Source of the DNA: Geodermatophilus obscurus DSM 43160
Lineage (GTDB): Bacteria; Actinomycetota; Actinomycetes; Mycobacteriales; Geodermatophilaceae
Direction: 5' to 3'
Assembly: GCF_000025345.1 (NCBI RefSeq)
Contig: NC_013757.1
Coordinates: 4,154,001 to 4,218,000, forward strand
DNA: 64,000 nucleotides
Shown here: positions 38,221 through 46,811 of the stretch, one piece after another
Numbering within the stretch: the first letter of the stretch is position 1
Layout: the number at the start of each line of letters is the position of its first letter
Notes under the pieces: generated by a model
Seen by the model: the letters and a program-made list of their open reading frames with translations, nothing else
What the model was told of the DNA's origin: nothing
Database searches by the model: none
Made by a program: the position numbers and the translations under genes

Positions 38221-39156
38221 TCAGGCACGCGGGTGCGCCTGCGCGTGGACGGCACGCAGCCGCTCCACGGTGACGTGCGTGTAGATCTGGGTGGTCGCGA
38301 GGCTCGCGTGCCCGAGCAGCTCCTGCACCGAGCGCAGGTCCGCGCCGCCCTCGAGCACGTGGGTGGCGGCGGAGTGCCGCAGGCCGTGCGGGCCGATGTC
38401 GGGAGCACCCGGCGCGGCGGCCACGGCGGCGTGGACGGTGCGGCGGACCTCGCGGGCGTCCAGCCGCCCACCGCGCAGGCCGAGCAGCAGCGCCGGGCCC
38501 GACCGCTCCGTGGCCAGCGCCGGCCGGCCCCGGGTGAGCCAGGCGTCCAGCGCCCGCTCGGCCGGGACGCCGTAGGGGACGCTGCGCTCCTTGCGGCCCT
38601 TGCCCAGCACGCGCAGCAGGCGACGGCCCCGGTCGACGTCGTCCACGTCGAGGCCGACCAGCTCGCTGACCCGGATCCCGCTGGCGTAGAGCAGCTCGAG
38701 GACCACCGCGTCGCGCAGGCCGACCGGCTCCTCGGCCCCGGCCGCCGACTCGACGACCACGCGGGCCTGGTCGGGGGCCAGCACGTCGGGGAGCGTGCGC
38801 TGCGCCTTGGGGCTGACCAGCCGCAGGCCGACGTCCTCGGCAGTGAGGCCGGCCCGGCGCAGCCAGCCGGTGAACGACCGGGCGGCCGCGGCGCGCCGGG
38901 CGGTGGTCGCCCGGCCGGCACCGCGGGTGCGGCCCTGGGCCAGCCAGCTGCGCAGCGTCGCCAGGTCCAGGTCGTCGACCCGGGTGCCGCCACGGCGGAC
39001 CAGGTGGTCCAGCAGCCAGACCGCGTCGCCGACGTAGCCGCGGACGGTGTGCTCGGAGAGGTCGCGCTGGGTGCGCAGGTGCTCCTCGTACCCGGCCAGC
39101 GCCTCCGCCAGCACCGGCGGCAGCGCAGCGCGCGCGTCGGCGGTGCGGGCAGTCAC
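38221..39156 (-). CDS. xerC: Tyrosine recombinase XerC
   Basis: Site-specific recombinase resolving chromosome dimers at dif with XerD. 311 residues. The N-terminal SAM-like DNA-binding domain ([19 protein letters not shown]) and the catalytic residues are all present: Arg in ASGIRVSEL, Lys in [17 protein letters not shown], His in LGHASLATT and the nucleophile Tyr in IYTHV. Located in the conserved run whiG-xerC-dprA-comM-yraN. No integron or phage sequence nearby, so it is the housekeeping enzyme. Confidence 0.95.
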   Translation of the reverse strand: MTARTADARAALPPVLAEALAGYEEHLRTQRDLSEHTVRGYVGDAVWLLDHLVRRGGTRVDDLDLATLRSWLAQGRTRGAGRATTARRAAAARSFTGWLRRAGLTAEDVGLRLVSPKAQRTLPDVLAPDQARVVVESAAGAEEPVGLRDAVVLELLYASGIRVSELVGLDVDDVDRGRRLLRVLGKGRKERSVPYGVPAERALDAWLTRGRPALATERSGPALLLGLRGGRLDAREVRRTVHAAVAAAPGAPDIGPHGLRHSAATHVLEGGADLRSVQELLGHASLATTQIYTHVTVERLRAVHAQAHPRA

Positions 39157-39239
39157 CGTGAAACGGTCGGTCGCACCCCGCCGGGGGTCAAGCCGAAGCG
39201 CCGACCGCGCGCCGCCTCACGCCGCCCGCTCCCCTGCCG

Positions 39240-40508
39240 TCACCCCCGTCCCGCCCCGGCGGCCGGCTTCGGCGGCGGGGTCAGCCGCCAGCCGGCGTCG
39301 GTCCGCTCCACCAGGTCGGCGAGCTCCAGCACCGGCAGCACCCGCAGCACGTCGAGGACGTCGCAGCCGGCCACCCGGGCCAGCCGCTCGGGCCCGACCC
39401 CGCTGCGGACCGGACAGGCGTCGAGCACCCGGACGGCCACGTCGGAGAGCCCGTCCCGCGCACCGGTGGGGCGCTCCGGCGGGTCGGCGAGGTCCTCCCC
39501 CAGTCGGCCGACGGTCTCCACCACGTGCCTGGCATCGGCGACGAGGACCGCACCCAGCTCGACGTCGCGCAGCAGCTCGTGGCAGCCCACCGACATCGCG
39601 GAGGTGACCGGACCCGGGACGACCATCACCTGCCGGCCCAGCTTCTGCGCCCGCCGCGCGGTGGCCTGGGCACCGGAGCGGGCCGCCGCCTCCACGACCA
39701 CCGTGCCGCGGGTCATCGCGGCGATGAGCCGGTTGCGGACGAGGAAGCGGTGCTTGTGCGGGGCGGCTCCGGGTGGCCACTCGCTGACCAGCAGACCCGA
39801 CTCGGCGATGCGGTGGAACAGGGCTCCGTGCGCGGACGGGTAGACCCGGTCGACGCCGCAGGCCAGCACCGCCACGGTCGGGGCGTCCGCCGCGAGCGCG
39901 CCGCGGTGTGCGGCAGCGTCGATGCCGAAGGCGCCTCCGGACACGACGGTCCAGCCCCGCTCCCCCAGCTGGTGGCCGAGCTCGCCGGCGACGTGCTCGC
40001 CGTACGAGGTCGACGCCCGGGCGCCGACGATCGCCACCGATCGGTCGGCCAGCTCGTCGAGCCGGGCCGGCCCTCGGACCCAGAGCGCCAGCGGTGGCAC
40101 CGGTGCGGTCGTGCGCGGCGAGTGGTGGCGCGGGTCGTCGGGCTCTTCGCTGGTCGCGAGGGTGAGGCAGTGCAGCAGGTGCGCCGGCCACTCGTCGTCC
40201 TCGGGGACGACCAGCCGCGCGCCGCAGCGCTCGACCCGCAACAGGTCCTCCAGCGAGGCGTCCTGGCCGGCACGGGCCCCCACCAGCGCGCGGACGGCGT
40301 CCGGCGCGCGGCCGGACCGCAGCCGGCGCACCGCCTCGACCGCTCCGGCGTCCTCGACGAAGCGCCAGAAGGCGACGCTGCCGGGTTCGGCCGCCCGGCT
40401 GAGCCACGCCCGCGCCCGCCGCACCGCGGGGCCGGCGAGCCCGTCCACCGTCGTCGCCTCGGTCAGCCCCTGCTCCATGTCCTCGTCGAGGCTCGGCAGC
40501 GCGGTCAT
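39240..40508 (-). CDS. dprA: DNA processing protein DprA
   Basis: Single-strand DNA-binding Rossmann-fold protein that loads RecA during natural transformation. 422 residues. The extended Rossmann fold has GARASTSYGEHVAGELG, SGGAFGIDAAAHRG and VEAAARSGAQATA; a C-terminal winged-helix region follows. Its ATG overlaps the comM stop by 4 bp. With comM and no ComEC in view, competence cannot be claimed from this window. Confidence 0.93.
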   Translation of the reverse strand: MTALPSLDEDMEQGLTEATTVDGLAGPAVRRARAWLSRAAEPGSVAFWRFVEDAGAVEAVRRLRSGRAPDAVRALVGARAGQDASLEDLLRVERCGARLVVPEDDEWPAHLLHCLTLATSEEPDDPRHHSPRTTAPVPPLALWVRGPARLDELADRSVAIVGARASTSYGEHVAGELGHQLGERGWTVVSGGAFGIDAAAHRGALAADAPTVAVLACGVDRVYPSAHGALFHRIAESGLLVSEWPPGAAPHKHRFLVRNRLIAAMTRGTVVVEAAARSGAQATARRAQKLGRQVMVVPGPVTSAMSVGCHELLRDVELGAVLVADARHVVETVGRLGEDLADPPERPTGARDGLSDVAVRVLDACPVRSGVGPERLARVAGCDVLDVLRVLPVLELADLVERTDAGWRLTPPPKPAAGAGRG

Positions 40509-42025
40509 GCCGCTGCCCGCTGCAGCCGCAGCCCGAGGGCCTCGGCCACCTCGTCGGGACCGGGCACGGTGCGGCCGGCCAGGTCGCTCAACGTCCACGC
40601 CACCCGCAGGACGCGGTCGTAGCCGCGCACCGACAGCGCCCCGCGCTCGAGAGCCCGCTCGACCAGGCGCAGGGCCGACCGCGGTGGGGACCACCGTTCC
40701 CGCAGCAGCCGCCCCGGCACCTGGCTGTTGACACCCAGGCCGGTCCCCGAGAGCCGCGCCGCCGCGGCCGCCCGGGCGTGCGCGACCCGGGCGGCGACGA
40801 CGGAGGTCGGCTCGGGCGCCGTCCCGGTCTCCAGCCAGGCGGCCCGGGTGACCGCCGGGAGGTCGACCCGCAGGTCGATCCGGTCGAGCAGCGGTCCGGA
40901 GAGGCGGCCCTGGTAGCGCCGCCGCTCGAGGGGGCTGCAGGTGCAGGCGGCATCCCCGGCCGCGCTGGCGCACGGGCAGGGGTTGGCCGCCAGCACCAAC
41001 TGCGCGCGGCACGGGAAGGTGGCCGCGCCCCCGGCTCGGGAGATGGTCACCGACCCGCGCTCGAGCGGCTGGCGCAGCGTGTCCAGCACCGCCCGCGGGA
41101 ACTCCGGTGCCTCGTCCAGGAAGAGCACGCCGCGGTGGGCCCGGCACAGCGCACCGGGCCGGATCGGACCCGAGCCGCCGCCGACGAGGGCGGCCATCGT
41201 CGCCGAGTGGTGCGGCGCCTCGAAGGTCGGTCGGGTGACCAGCGGGGAGTCCGGCGGCAGCGTCCCGGCGACCGAGTGGATGGCGGTGACCTCCAGCGCG
41301 GCCTGCTCGTCCAGCGCCGGGAGCAGGCCGGGCAGCCGCTCGGCGAGCATCGTCTTGCCGGCCCCGGGCGGTCCGCTGAGGAACAGGTGGTGCCCCCCTG
41401 CGGCCGCGACCTCCACCGCCCGGCGGCCGATCGGCTGGCCGACCACGTCGCCCAGGTCGGGTCCGGGCGGTGTCGGCGGCAGTGCAGGACGGGTGTGCCG
41501 GGGCAGCGACGCCCGGCCCTCCAGATGGGCGACGACCTCGGCGAGCGTGCCCGCGGCCAGCACCTCGATGCCCTCGACGAGCGCCGCCTCACCCGCGTTG
41601 CCCGCGGGCACCACCACCGTCGCGTGCCCGGCGCGGGCGGCGGCGAGCACGGCCGGCAGCACCCCGCGGACGGCACGCACCGACCCGTCGAGCCCCAGCT
41701 CGCCGATCAGCACCAGGCGGCCCACCGACTCGGGCGGCACCGCGCCGTCGGCCGCCAGGACCGCGGTGGCCAGCGCCAGGTCGAAGCCGCTCCCCTGCTT
41801 GGGCATCGACGCCGGGGACAGCCCGATGGTGATCCGCCGCAGCGGCCACCTCCCGCCGGCGTTGACGACCGCCGCCCGCACGCGGTCGACCGACTGGCGG
41901 ACGACGGCGTCGGGGAGCCCGACGAGGACCACCCCGGGCACACCGGCCGACAGGTCCACCTCGACGTCGACGAGCGCGCCGTGCACGCCGGCCAGACCGA
42001 CCGACCAGGTCCGCGCCAGCGTCAC
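40505..42025 (-). CDS. comM: YifB/ComM family Mg chelatase-like AAA ATPase
   Basis: Hexameric helicase-like ATPase; ComM promotes branch migration during transformation in other bacteria. 506 residues. An N-terminal Lon-protease-like domain (GVPGVVLVGLPDAVVRQSVD, GLSPASMPKQGSGFDLALA) is followed by the AAA module with Walker A SGPPGAGKTMLA, Walker B GVLFLDEAPEF and a C-terminal domain with four cysteines (ANPCPC, CTCSP). GTGA overlap with yraN upstream and ATGA with dprA downstream. Confidence 0.95.
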   Translation of the reverse strand: MTLARTWSVGLAGVHGALVDVEVDLSAGVPGVVLVGLPDAVVRQSVDRVRAAVVNAGGRWPLRRITIGLSPASMPKQGSGFDLALATAVLAADGAVPPESVGRLVLIGELGLDGSVRAVRGVLPAVLAAARAGHATVVVPAGNAGEAALVEGIEVLAAGTLAEVVAHLEGRASLPRHTRPALPPTPPGPDLGDVVGQPIGRRAVEVAAAGGHHLFLSGPPGAGKTMLAERLPGLLPALDEQAALEVTAIHSVAGTLPPDSPLVTRPTFEAPHHSATMAALVGGGSGPIRPGALCRAHRGVLFLDEAPEFPRAVLDTLRQPLERGSVTISRAGGAATFPCRAQLVLAANPCPCASAAGDAACTCSPLERRRYQGRLSGPLLDRIDLRVDLPAVTRAAWLETGTAPEPTSVVAARVAHARAAAAARLSGTGLGVNSQVPGRLLRERWSPPRSALRLVERALERGALSVRGYDRVLRVAWTLSDLAGRTVPGPDEVAEALGLRLQRAAA

Positions 42026-42381
42026 GGGAACGCCGCCCGCAGGTGGGTGACCAGCGCGGGCCGGTCGACTCGGACCAGCACGCCGACGACGTCGAAGCGC
42101 AGTTCGGGCGCGCGCTCGTCGTGCGCGGCGAGCCAGCGCTGGGCCAGGACCCGGAGCCGGCGCTGCTTGACGTGCCCGACCGCCTCGACGGGGTGGCCGA
42201 AGCCGACCGCTCGGCGGGTCTTGACCTCGCAGAAGACGAGCGCGTCGCCGTCGCGGGCGACGATGTCGAGCTCGCCGTCGCGGCAGCGCCAGTTCCGGTC
42301 GAGGACCCGCAGGCCGCTGTCGGTCAGGTAGGCGGCGGCGATGCGCTCGCCGTGGGCGCCGAGGTCCGATGTCGTTCGCAC
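42022..42381 (-). CDS. yraN: YraN family nuclease-like protein (UPF0102)
   Basis: A 119-residue protein with a PD-(D/E)XK-type fold: GAHGERIAAAYL near the N-terminus, NWRCRDGELDIVARD (Glu-x-Asp) and VFCEVKTRRAVGFG (Glu-x-Lys). The biological role is not settled. A GTG 60 bp upstream would add 20 residues, but these codons look less like coding sequence. GTGA overlap with comM. The conserved rnhB-DUF2469-yraN-comM order supports the call. Confidence 0.9.
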   Translation of the reverse strand: MRTTSDLGAHGERIAAAYLTDSGLRVLDRNWRCRDGELDIVARDGDALVFCEVKTRRAVGFGHPVEAVGHVKQRRLRVLAQRWLAAHDERAPELRFDVVGVLVRVDRPALVTHLRAAFP

Positions 42382-42513
42382 CCGGCCGACCGTCGTCGGC
42401 CCGGACCGGTCGGGACGGTCGCGGAGCCGATCTGTGGACACCGGCGCCGCCTGTGGACGCCGGTCCCGGGGATGTCGCCGGGCGGGGCCAGCCTCAGGCC
42501 CGTGACACGCGGA

Positions 42514-42834
42514 TCAGGTCAGCCGGGGACCGTCGGGCAGCTCGAGGTCGGGCTTGTCCAGCTCCTCGACGTTGACGTCCTTGAAGGTCAGCACCCGCAC
42601 GTTGCGCACGAACCGCGCCGGCCGGTACATGTCCCAGACCCAGGCGTCGGAGAGCTTGAGCTCGAAGTAGACCTCGCCGCCCGCTTCGCGGACCTGCAGG
42701 TCAACGGAGTTGGCGAGGTAGAAGCGCCGCTCGGTCTCCACCACGTAGGTGAACTGCCGGACGATGTCCCGGTACTCGCGATAGAGCTGCAGCTCCATCT
42801 CGGTCTCGTACTTCTCCAGGTCCTCGGTGCTCAT
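42514..42834 (-). CDS. DUF2469 family protein
   Basis: A 106-residue, very well conserved actinobacterial protein of unknown function, nearly always between rnhB and yraN. The sequence contains DLEKYETEMELQLYREY and FTYVVETERRFYL, with a beta-rich second half. No signal peptide or membrane segment. Its ATG overlaps the rnhB stop by 4 bp. Confidence 0.92.
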   Translation of the reverse strand: MSTEDLEKYETEMELQLYREYRDIVRQFTYVVETERRFYLANSVDLQVREAGGEVYFELKLSDAWVWDMYRPARFVRNVRVLTFKDVNVEELDKPDLELPDGPRLT

Positions 42835-43604
42835 CGAGGCTCTCCGGACACAGGGCGCATGGCCCCATCATCGACCATCGCCGCCGAGCCGGTCAGCTGG
42901 AGTCCCCGAGCGGCGTGTGCGTCGCGGGCGCGGGCCACGTTGACGAAGCGCTTCCGGTGCTCCGGGCAGGGGCCGTACCGCTGCAGGGCGGCGTCGTGAG
43001 CAGCGGTGCTGTAGCCCTTGTGGACGGCGAAGTCGTACTCGGGCCAGCGCTCGTGCAGGTCCAGCATGATCCGGTCCCGGGTGACCTTGGCCAGCACCGA
43101 TGCCGCCGCCACGCACGCCGCGATCCGGTCGCCCTTCCACACCGCGAGGGTGGGGCGGGCCAGCCCGGGCACCGGGAAGCCGTCGGTGAGCACGTAGTCC
43201 GCGCCGGGGTCCAGAGCCCACACCGCGCGGCGCAGCGCCTCGATGTTGGTCACGTGCATGCCGCGGGCGTCGAGGTCTGCGACCGGCAGGAGGACGACCG
43301 ACCACGCCACGGCGCGGTCGACGACCTCCTCGTAGACCCGCTCCCGGGCCGCGACGGTCAGCAGCTTGGAGTCCGCGAGGCCGGGGACCCTCCCCCGGCG
43401 GCCGGCAGGGAGCACGCAGGCGGCGGCGACGAGCGGGCCGGCGCAGGCTCCACGGCCGGCCTCGTCGGCGCCGGCGACCGCCGGGAACCCGCGGCGGTGC
43501 AGGGAGCGCTCCATGTCCCAGAGCGCGTCGGGGCGGTCGTCGACGGACGTGCCGGCGGCACGGTTCCGCGGCCCGGGAGGAGCGGGGGTGGTACGGACAG
43601 CCAT
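42831..43604 (-). CDS. rnhB: Ribonuclease HII
   Basis: Removes ribonucleotides from DNA. 257 residues. The metal-binding motif GADEAGRGACAGPLVAAACV near residue 45 and LADSKLLT are intact, as are the later acidic residues (VLTDGFPVPGL). The C-terminus carries a tail ending VSGEPR. Its usual neighbour lepB is here separated by the regulator gene at 43833-44543 and a stretch of hairpins. Confidence 0.95.
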   Translation of the reverse strand: MAVRTTPAPPGPRNRAAGTSVDDRPDALWDMERSLHRRGFPAVAGADEAGRGACAGPLVAAACVLPAGRRGRVPGLADSKLLTVAARERVYEEVVDRAVAWSVVLLPVADLDARGMHVTNIEALRRAVWALDPGADYVLTDGFPVPGLARPTLAVWKGDRIAACVAAASVLAKVTRDRIMLDLHERWPEYDFAVHKGYSTAAHDAALQRYGPCPEHRKRFVNVARARDAHAARGLQLTGSAAMVDDGAMRPVSGEPR

Positions 43605-43665
43605 CGCGGTCCGACAGTACGACGCCGGCGAGGGACCGCGGGCGGGACGTCACCGGGCGGGAACG

Positions 43666-43704
43666 CCACGGGCCGGCCCCGGGGTCAGAGGGGCCGGCCC
43701 GTGG
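43666..43704 (-). terminator. 15-bp perfect hairpin terminator
   Basis: CCACGGGCCGGCCCC pairs without mismatch with GGGGCCGGCCCGTGG around a 9-base loop, about 130 bp after the regulator stop and 62 bp before rnhB. The strongest hairpin in the window by length. Confidence 0.75.
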
Positions 43705-43732
43705 ACGGTCGGCCGCCGGAGCGGCCGGGTGT

Positions 43733-43776
43733 GTACCCGGCGGACCGCCGAGGAAGCGGACGGTCTGCCCGGGTAC
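43733..43776. other. Second hairpin between regulator and rnhB
   Basis: Imperfect inverted repeat: gtacccggcggaccg pairs with cggtctgcccgggtac, with one bulge, around a loop of about 13 bases. Part of a series of three hairpins. Confidence 0.5.
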
Positions 43777-43784
43777 CTGAGGCA

Positions 43785-43815
43785 CCGGTCGTGGCGGCGG
43801 AGCCGCCGGGACCGG
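43785..43815. other. Third hairpin after the regulator gene
   Basis: CCGGTC and GGCGG pair with CCGCC and GACCGG in an interrupted stem, ending 18 bp from the regulator stop; the first candidate terminator of that gene. Confidence 0.5.
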
Positions 43816-43832
43816 ACCCCGGGTCGGTGCGC

Positions 43833-44543
43833 TCAGGCCTCGGCGGGGGTCAGGGCCGCGTGGGCGCCGCAGGTGCAGGAGGCGGGGTTGCGCGAGGACA
43901 GCACCAGCGAGACGGCGTGCGCCCGGTCGCGGGCACCCAGCTTGCGCAGGATGGCCTTGACGTGGGACTTGACGGTGTCCTCGCTGATGAACAGGTTGCG
44001 GCCGATCTGCCGGTTCGACTGGCCCTGGATCAGCTCGTCGAGGACGTCGGACTCGCGGCGGGTCAGCGGGACCTCGGGGGCGAACGGCTTCGCAGCGGGC
44101 GCGGCCGACGGCTCGACCCGGCGGATCTGCGGGTCGACGACGGTGCGGCCGGCGCGGGCGGCCAGGATGGCCCAGCCGAGCAGGGTCGGCGAGGTGTTGA
44201 TCATGAGGTAGCCGCGGACACCGGCGGCCAGCGCCTCGTTGACCACGGCCGGGTCCTCGGAGGTGCCCAGGGCCACGATCGTCACCCGGGGGAAGCGGCG
44301 GCGCAGGTCGCGGCAGGCGTTGAGGGTCGCGGCGCGGCCCTGACCCAGCTCCACGACCACCGTGTCGGGGCGGGCGGTCTCGACCAGCGTGAGGGCCCGG
44401 CGCAGCTCACCCGGGGTGCCGACCGACTGCATGCCGGCGGTCTCGTTGATCATGCTGACCAGCCCGCGACGCAGGACGGGCGCGTCGGCGAGGATGAGCA
44501 CGCGGGTGACGCCACGAGCAGCGCTCGCCATGGGTGCGGACAC
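43833..44543 (-). CDS. LuxR-type response regulator with degenerate receiver
   Basis: A 236-residue regulator. The N-terminal half has the shape of a receiver domain, but its key residues are changed: the first acidic-pair residue is Ala (ILADAP), the phospho-acceptor Asp is Glu (VVVELGQG), the Thr is Gly (VALGTSED) and the Lys is Ile (YLMINTSP). The C-terminal LuxR helix-turn-helix is normal (LTRRESDVLDELIQGQSNRQIG, ISEDTVKSHVKAILRKLGA). A short tail with SCTCGAHA could bind metal or sense redox state. No histidine kinase gene is nearby. GTG start with GGAG 7 bp upstream; an ATG lies four codons later. It is inserted between lepB and rnhB. Confidence 0.88.
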   Translation of the reverse strand: MSAPMASAARGVTRVLILADAPVLRRGLVSMINETAGMQSVGTPGELRRALTLVETARPDTVVVELGQGRAATLNACRDLRRRFPRVTIVALGTSEDPAVVNEALAAGVRGYLMINTSPTLLGWAILAARAGRTVVDPQIRRVEPSAAPAAKPFAPEVPLTRRESDVLDELIQGQSNRQIGRNLFISEDTVKSHVKAILRKLGARDRAHAVSLVLSSRNPASCTCGAHAALTPAEA

Positions 44544-44634
44544 AATCGGCTCCGTTTCACACGTTCGGGGACTTTCTCACGATCTCCATCGGACGGGTGA
44601 GACGTCTGCTTGAACGCTTTTCCAACATTTCACA

Positions 44635-44646
44635 GAAGAATTCTTC
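44635..44646. promoter_or_regulatory. AT-rich 12-bp palindrome upstream of the regulator gene
   Basis: GAAGAATTCTTC, a perfect palindrome in a stretch (44544-44740) far less GC-rich than the window. It lies about 90 bp before the regulator start. Possible operator, perhaps for autoregulation; inference only. Confidence 0.35.
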
Positions 44647-44741
44647 GACACCGGATAGGGCGACGACCGATCACACCCGAAACACCGGAATGGTGACCCG
44701 TCGCATTCGTGTCGACATGGCGACGCCATTCCCCGGAACGA

Positions 44742-44784
44742 CTCGACCCGCACGCCCCGGGCGGACCGGGAGGTGCGGGTCGAG
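44742..44784 (-). terminator. Hairpin terminator after lepB
   Basis: CTCGACCCGCAC pairs perfectly over 12 bp with GTGCGGGTCGAG, with a 19-base loop, starting 17 bp after the lepB stop. Confidence 0.7.
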
Positions 44785-44801
44785 GACGGGAAGGGAGGCC
44801 G

Positions 44802-45743
44802 TCAGCCGGAGCGGGACCGACGTCGCCGGCGTCGCCAGGCGGTGAGCGGCACGGCGCCGGCCAGGCCCATGGCGTAGGGAGCGGCGACCGCCGCTGCACC
44901 GGAGACCGGCAGCGGGCGGACCGGCTCGCCGGCCGCCTCGGTGCCCTGGATGTCGGGCGAGCCGAGGGTGCCGAACCGGTCGAGCGGCCAGACGATCAGC
45001 GCGGCCCTGCCGATGACGTCGTCCACGGCGACCGTGCCGGAGTTCTCGTCGCCGATGTGCGCCTTGGAGTCCGCCGACGCGGACCGGTGGTCGCCCATGA
45101 CCCACAGCCGGCCCTCCGGAACGGTGACGGGCCCGAACGCCCGGCTCTCCAGCGGGGTGTTCTCGAAGACGTACGGCTCGTCGAGCGGTTCGCCGTCCAC
45201 GGTGACGCGGCCCTCGGTGTCGCAGCACTGGACCGTCTGGCCGCCGGTGGCGATGACCCGCTTGACGTAGTCGTCCTCGCTGGGCGGGGCCACCCCGATG
45301 GCGCGGCCGAGCCACAGCAGACCGCTGGAGAGCGCGTTGCCCGGCTCCTGCACGTCCACCTCCGGCGACCAGCTCTCCGGCCCCTCGAAGACGACGATGT
45401 CGCCGGGCTCCGGCTCGCCGAACCAGTAGGGCACCTTGTTGACCAGCACGCGGTCGCCGGTGCAGCCGGGGCAGCCGTGCAGGGTCCGTTCCATCGAGCC
45501 GGACGGGATGAAGAAGGCCTGGACGAGGAAGGTCTTCACCAGCAGTGCGAGCACGAAGGCGATGAGCAGGAGCACCGGCAGCTCGCGGATCAGCGAGCCC
45601 TTCTTGGCTGCCTCCTCGCGCCGGCGCGCGGCGCGGCCGCCGGGATGGCGGATGGGACCGGTGTCGGCGGCCGACCGGGTCGCCCGTGGGTCCTCCCCCT
45701 CCGGAACGACGTCGGCGGGCCTCCCGGGCCGGTCACTGCTCAT
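44802..45743 (-). CDS. lepB: Signal peptidase I
   Basis: Cleaves signal peptides outside the membrane. 313 residues. A cytoplasmic N-terminus of about 50 residues is followed by a membrane segment (LPVLLLIAFVLALLVKTFLV), then the catalytic Ser83 in FIPSGSMERTL, Lys161 in DDYVKRVIATGG and MGDHRSASADSK. It has a second hydrophobic segment near the C-terminus followed by a run of Arg, giving a two-pass topology. Paired cysteines (CPGC, CC) lie in the extracellular part. Close to rplS, as in other actinobacteria. Confidence 0.96.
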   Translation of the reverse strand: MSSDRPGRPADVVPEGEDPRATRSAADTGPIRHPGGRAARRREEAAKKGSLIRELPVLLLIAFVLALLVKTFLVQAFFIPSGSMERTLHGCPGCTGDRVLVNKVPYWFGEPEPGDIVVFEGPESWSPEVDVQEPGNALSSGLLWLGRAIGVAPPSEDDYVKRVIATGGQTVQCCDTEGRVTVDGEPLDEPYVFENTPLESRAFGPVTVPEGRLWVMGDHRSASADSKAHIGDENSGTVAVDDVIGRAALIVWPLDRFGTLGSPDIQGTEAAGEPVRPLPVSGAAAVAAPYAMGLAGAVPLTAWRRRRRRSRSG

Positions 45744-45808
45744 CGGAGCCAGCGTACGGCCGCGGGAGACCCGCCGTGGTCAGGCCGGACCGGCCTGCCT
45801 GCGTCGCG

Positions 45809-46165
45809 TCAGCGCGAGACGGTCTCGCGCTTCTCCTTGATCTTGGCGGCCTTGCCGCGCAGCTCGCGGAGGTAGTACAGCTTCGCGCGGCGGACGTCAC
45901 CGCGGGTCAGCACCTCGATCTTCTCGACGACCGGGGTGTGCACCGGGAAGGTGCGCTCGACACCGACGCCGAAGCTGACCTTGCGCACGGTGAAGGTCTC
46001 GCGGATGCCACCGCCCTGACGGCGGATGACGACGCCCTGGAAGACCTGGATGCGGGAGCGGTTGCCCTCGATGACGCGCACGTGCACCTTGACGGTGTCG
46101 CCCGGGCGGAACTCGGGGATGTCGTCGCGCAGCGAGTCGGCGTCGAGTACGTCCAGGGTGTTCAT
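45809..46165 (-). CDS. rplS: 50S ribosomal protein L19
   Basis: 118 residues, normal length. [20 protein letters not shown], the [21 protein letters not shown] block and the basic C-terminus with [18 protein letters not shown] are all present. ATG start. Its leader of about 130 nt carries two small hairpins, and a TGGCACAGTAG box lies at the far end (see regulatory entry). Confidence 0.98.
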   Translation of the reverse strand: MNTLDVLDADSLRDDIPEFRPGDTVKVHVRVIEGNRSRIQVFQGVVIRRQGGGIRETFTVRKVSFGVGVERTFPVHTPVVEKIEVLTRGDVRRAKLYYLRELRGKAAKIKEKRETVSR

Positions 46166-46204
46166 CGCGGCAGTCCTGTCCTAGCGGTCATGTCGTTGCG
46201 GTGC

Positions 46205-46252
46205 GGACAGCAGGCGCCCCCGGCTGTCCGATCCGGGGAGCTGCGCTCCGGG
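46205..46252 (-). other. Two small hairpins in the rplS leader
   Basis: GGACAGC pairs with GCTGTCC (46205-46229), and an adjacent CCGG-GAGC / GCTCCGG pair spans 46233-46252. They lie 40-90 nt before rplS and after the NUDIX gene. They could act as a terminator of the upstream gene or as a leader for L19 control; undecided. Confidence 0.4.
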
Positions 46253-46294
46253 AGGAGCTCGTCGTCGGCGAAGCGATGCGTCCGCAGCAGCTCT

Positions 46295-46305
46295 CTACTG
46301 TGCCA
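46295..46305 (-). promoter_or_regulatory. TGGCACAGTAG box upstream of rplS
   Basis: On the minus strand, about 130 nt before rplS. Nearly the same 11-mer (TGGCACAATGG) occurs about 133 nt before rpsP. Probably a shared extended -10 type promoter element; no clear -35. Confidence 0.45.
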
Positions 46306-46310
46306 CACCT

Positions 46311-46811
46311 TCAGCCGACGAAGCGCGGCGGCCCCGTCCACGGGCCGGCGGACAGCTCCGGGAGCAGGTCGGCGAGCTCCCGCGGGGCGAAGGTCTCGGC
46401 GCTGGCGGCGACCTCCGCGGCACTCCACCAGCGGTGCGGCTCGGCGCCGAGCAGCTCCAGCTCCGTGCGCCCGCTCGCATCCACCTCGTGCACGACGTCC
46501 CGCAGCACGAAGAACGTCTCCCGCGAGTCGATCTGCACGGCCGCGAACGGGCCGACGTGCCGGCGGAACCACACCGGGCCCTCCAGCTGGCCGGGGTCCA
46601 CGACCAGGCCGATCTCCTCGGCGAGCTCCCGGGTCGCGGCCTCCCGGACGCCCTCCCCCGGCTCCACGCCGCCGCCGGGCGTGTACCAGAACAGCACGTC
46701 CCCGGGCGGGACGGCGGGGTCGGTGAGCCGGGCGCCGAGCAGCAGCACCCGACCGTCCGGGTCGAGCACGACGACCCGCGCGGTCGGCCGCACCCAGGGG
46801 CGGTCGGTCAC
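46311..46811 (-). CDS. NUDIX hydrolase
   Basis: A 166-residue pyrophosphohydrolase. The Nudix box runs from GGGVEPGEGVREAA to TRELAEEIGL near residues 50-72, with all catalytic Glu residues. The N-terminus is RPTARVVVLDPDGRVLLLGA. The substrate (oxidised nucleotide, nucleotide sugar or other) cannot be told. Its GTG overlaps the trmD stop by 4 bp, so it is translated with trmD. rplS follows. Confidence 0.9.
   Translation of the reverse strand: MTDRPWVRPTARVVVLDPDGRVLLLGARLTDPAVPPGDVLFWYTPGGGVEPGEGVREAATRELAEEIGLVVDPGQLEGPVWFRRHVGPFAAVQIDSRETFFVLRDVVHEVDASGRTELELLGAEPHRWWSAAEVAASAETFAPRELADLLPELSAGPWTGPPRFVG

Noticed and set aside
38221-39156. Integrase of an integrated element
   Set aside because: The tyrosine recombinase sits in the conserved whiG-xerC-dprA context with no attachment-site repeats or phage genes around, so it is housekeeping XerC.
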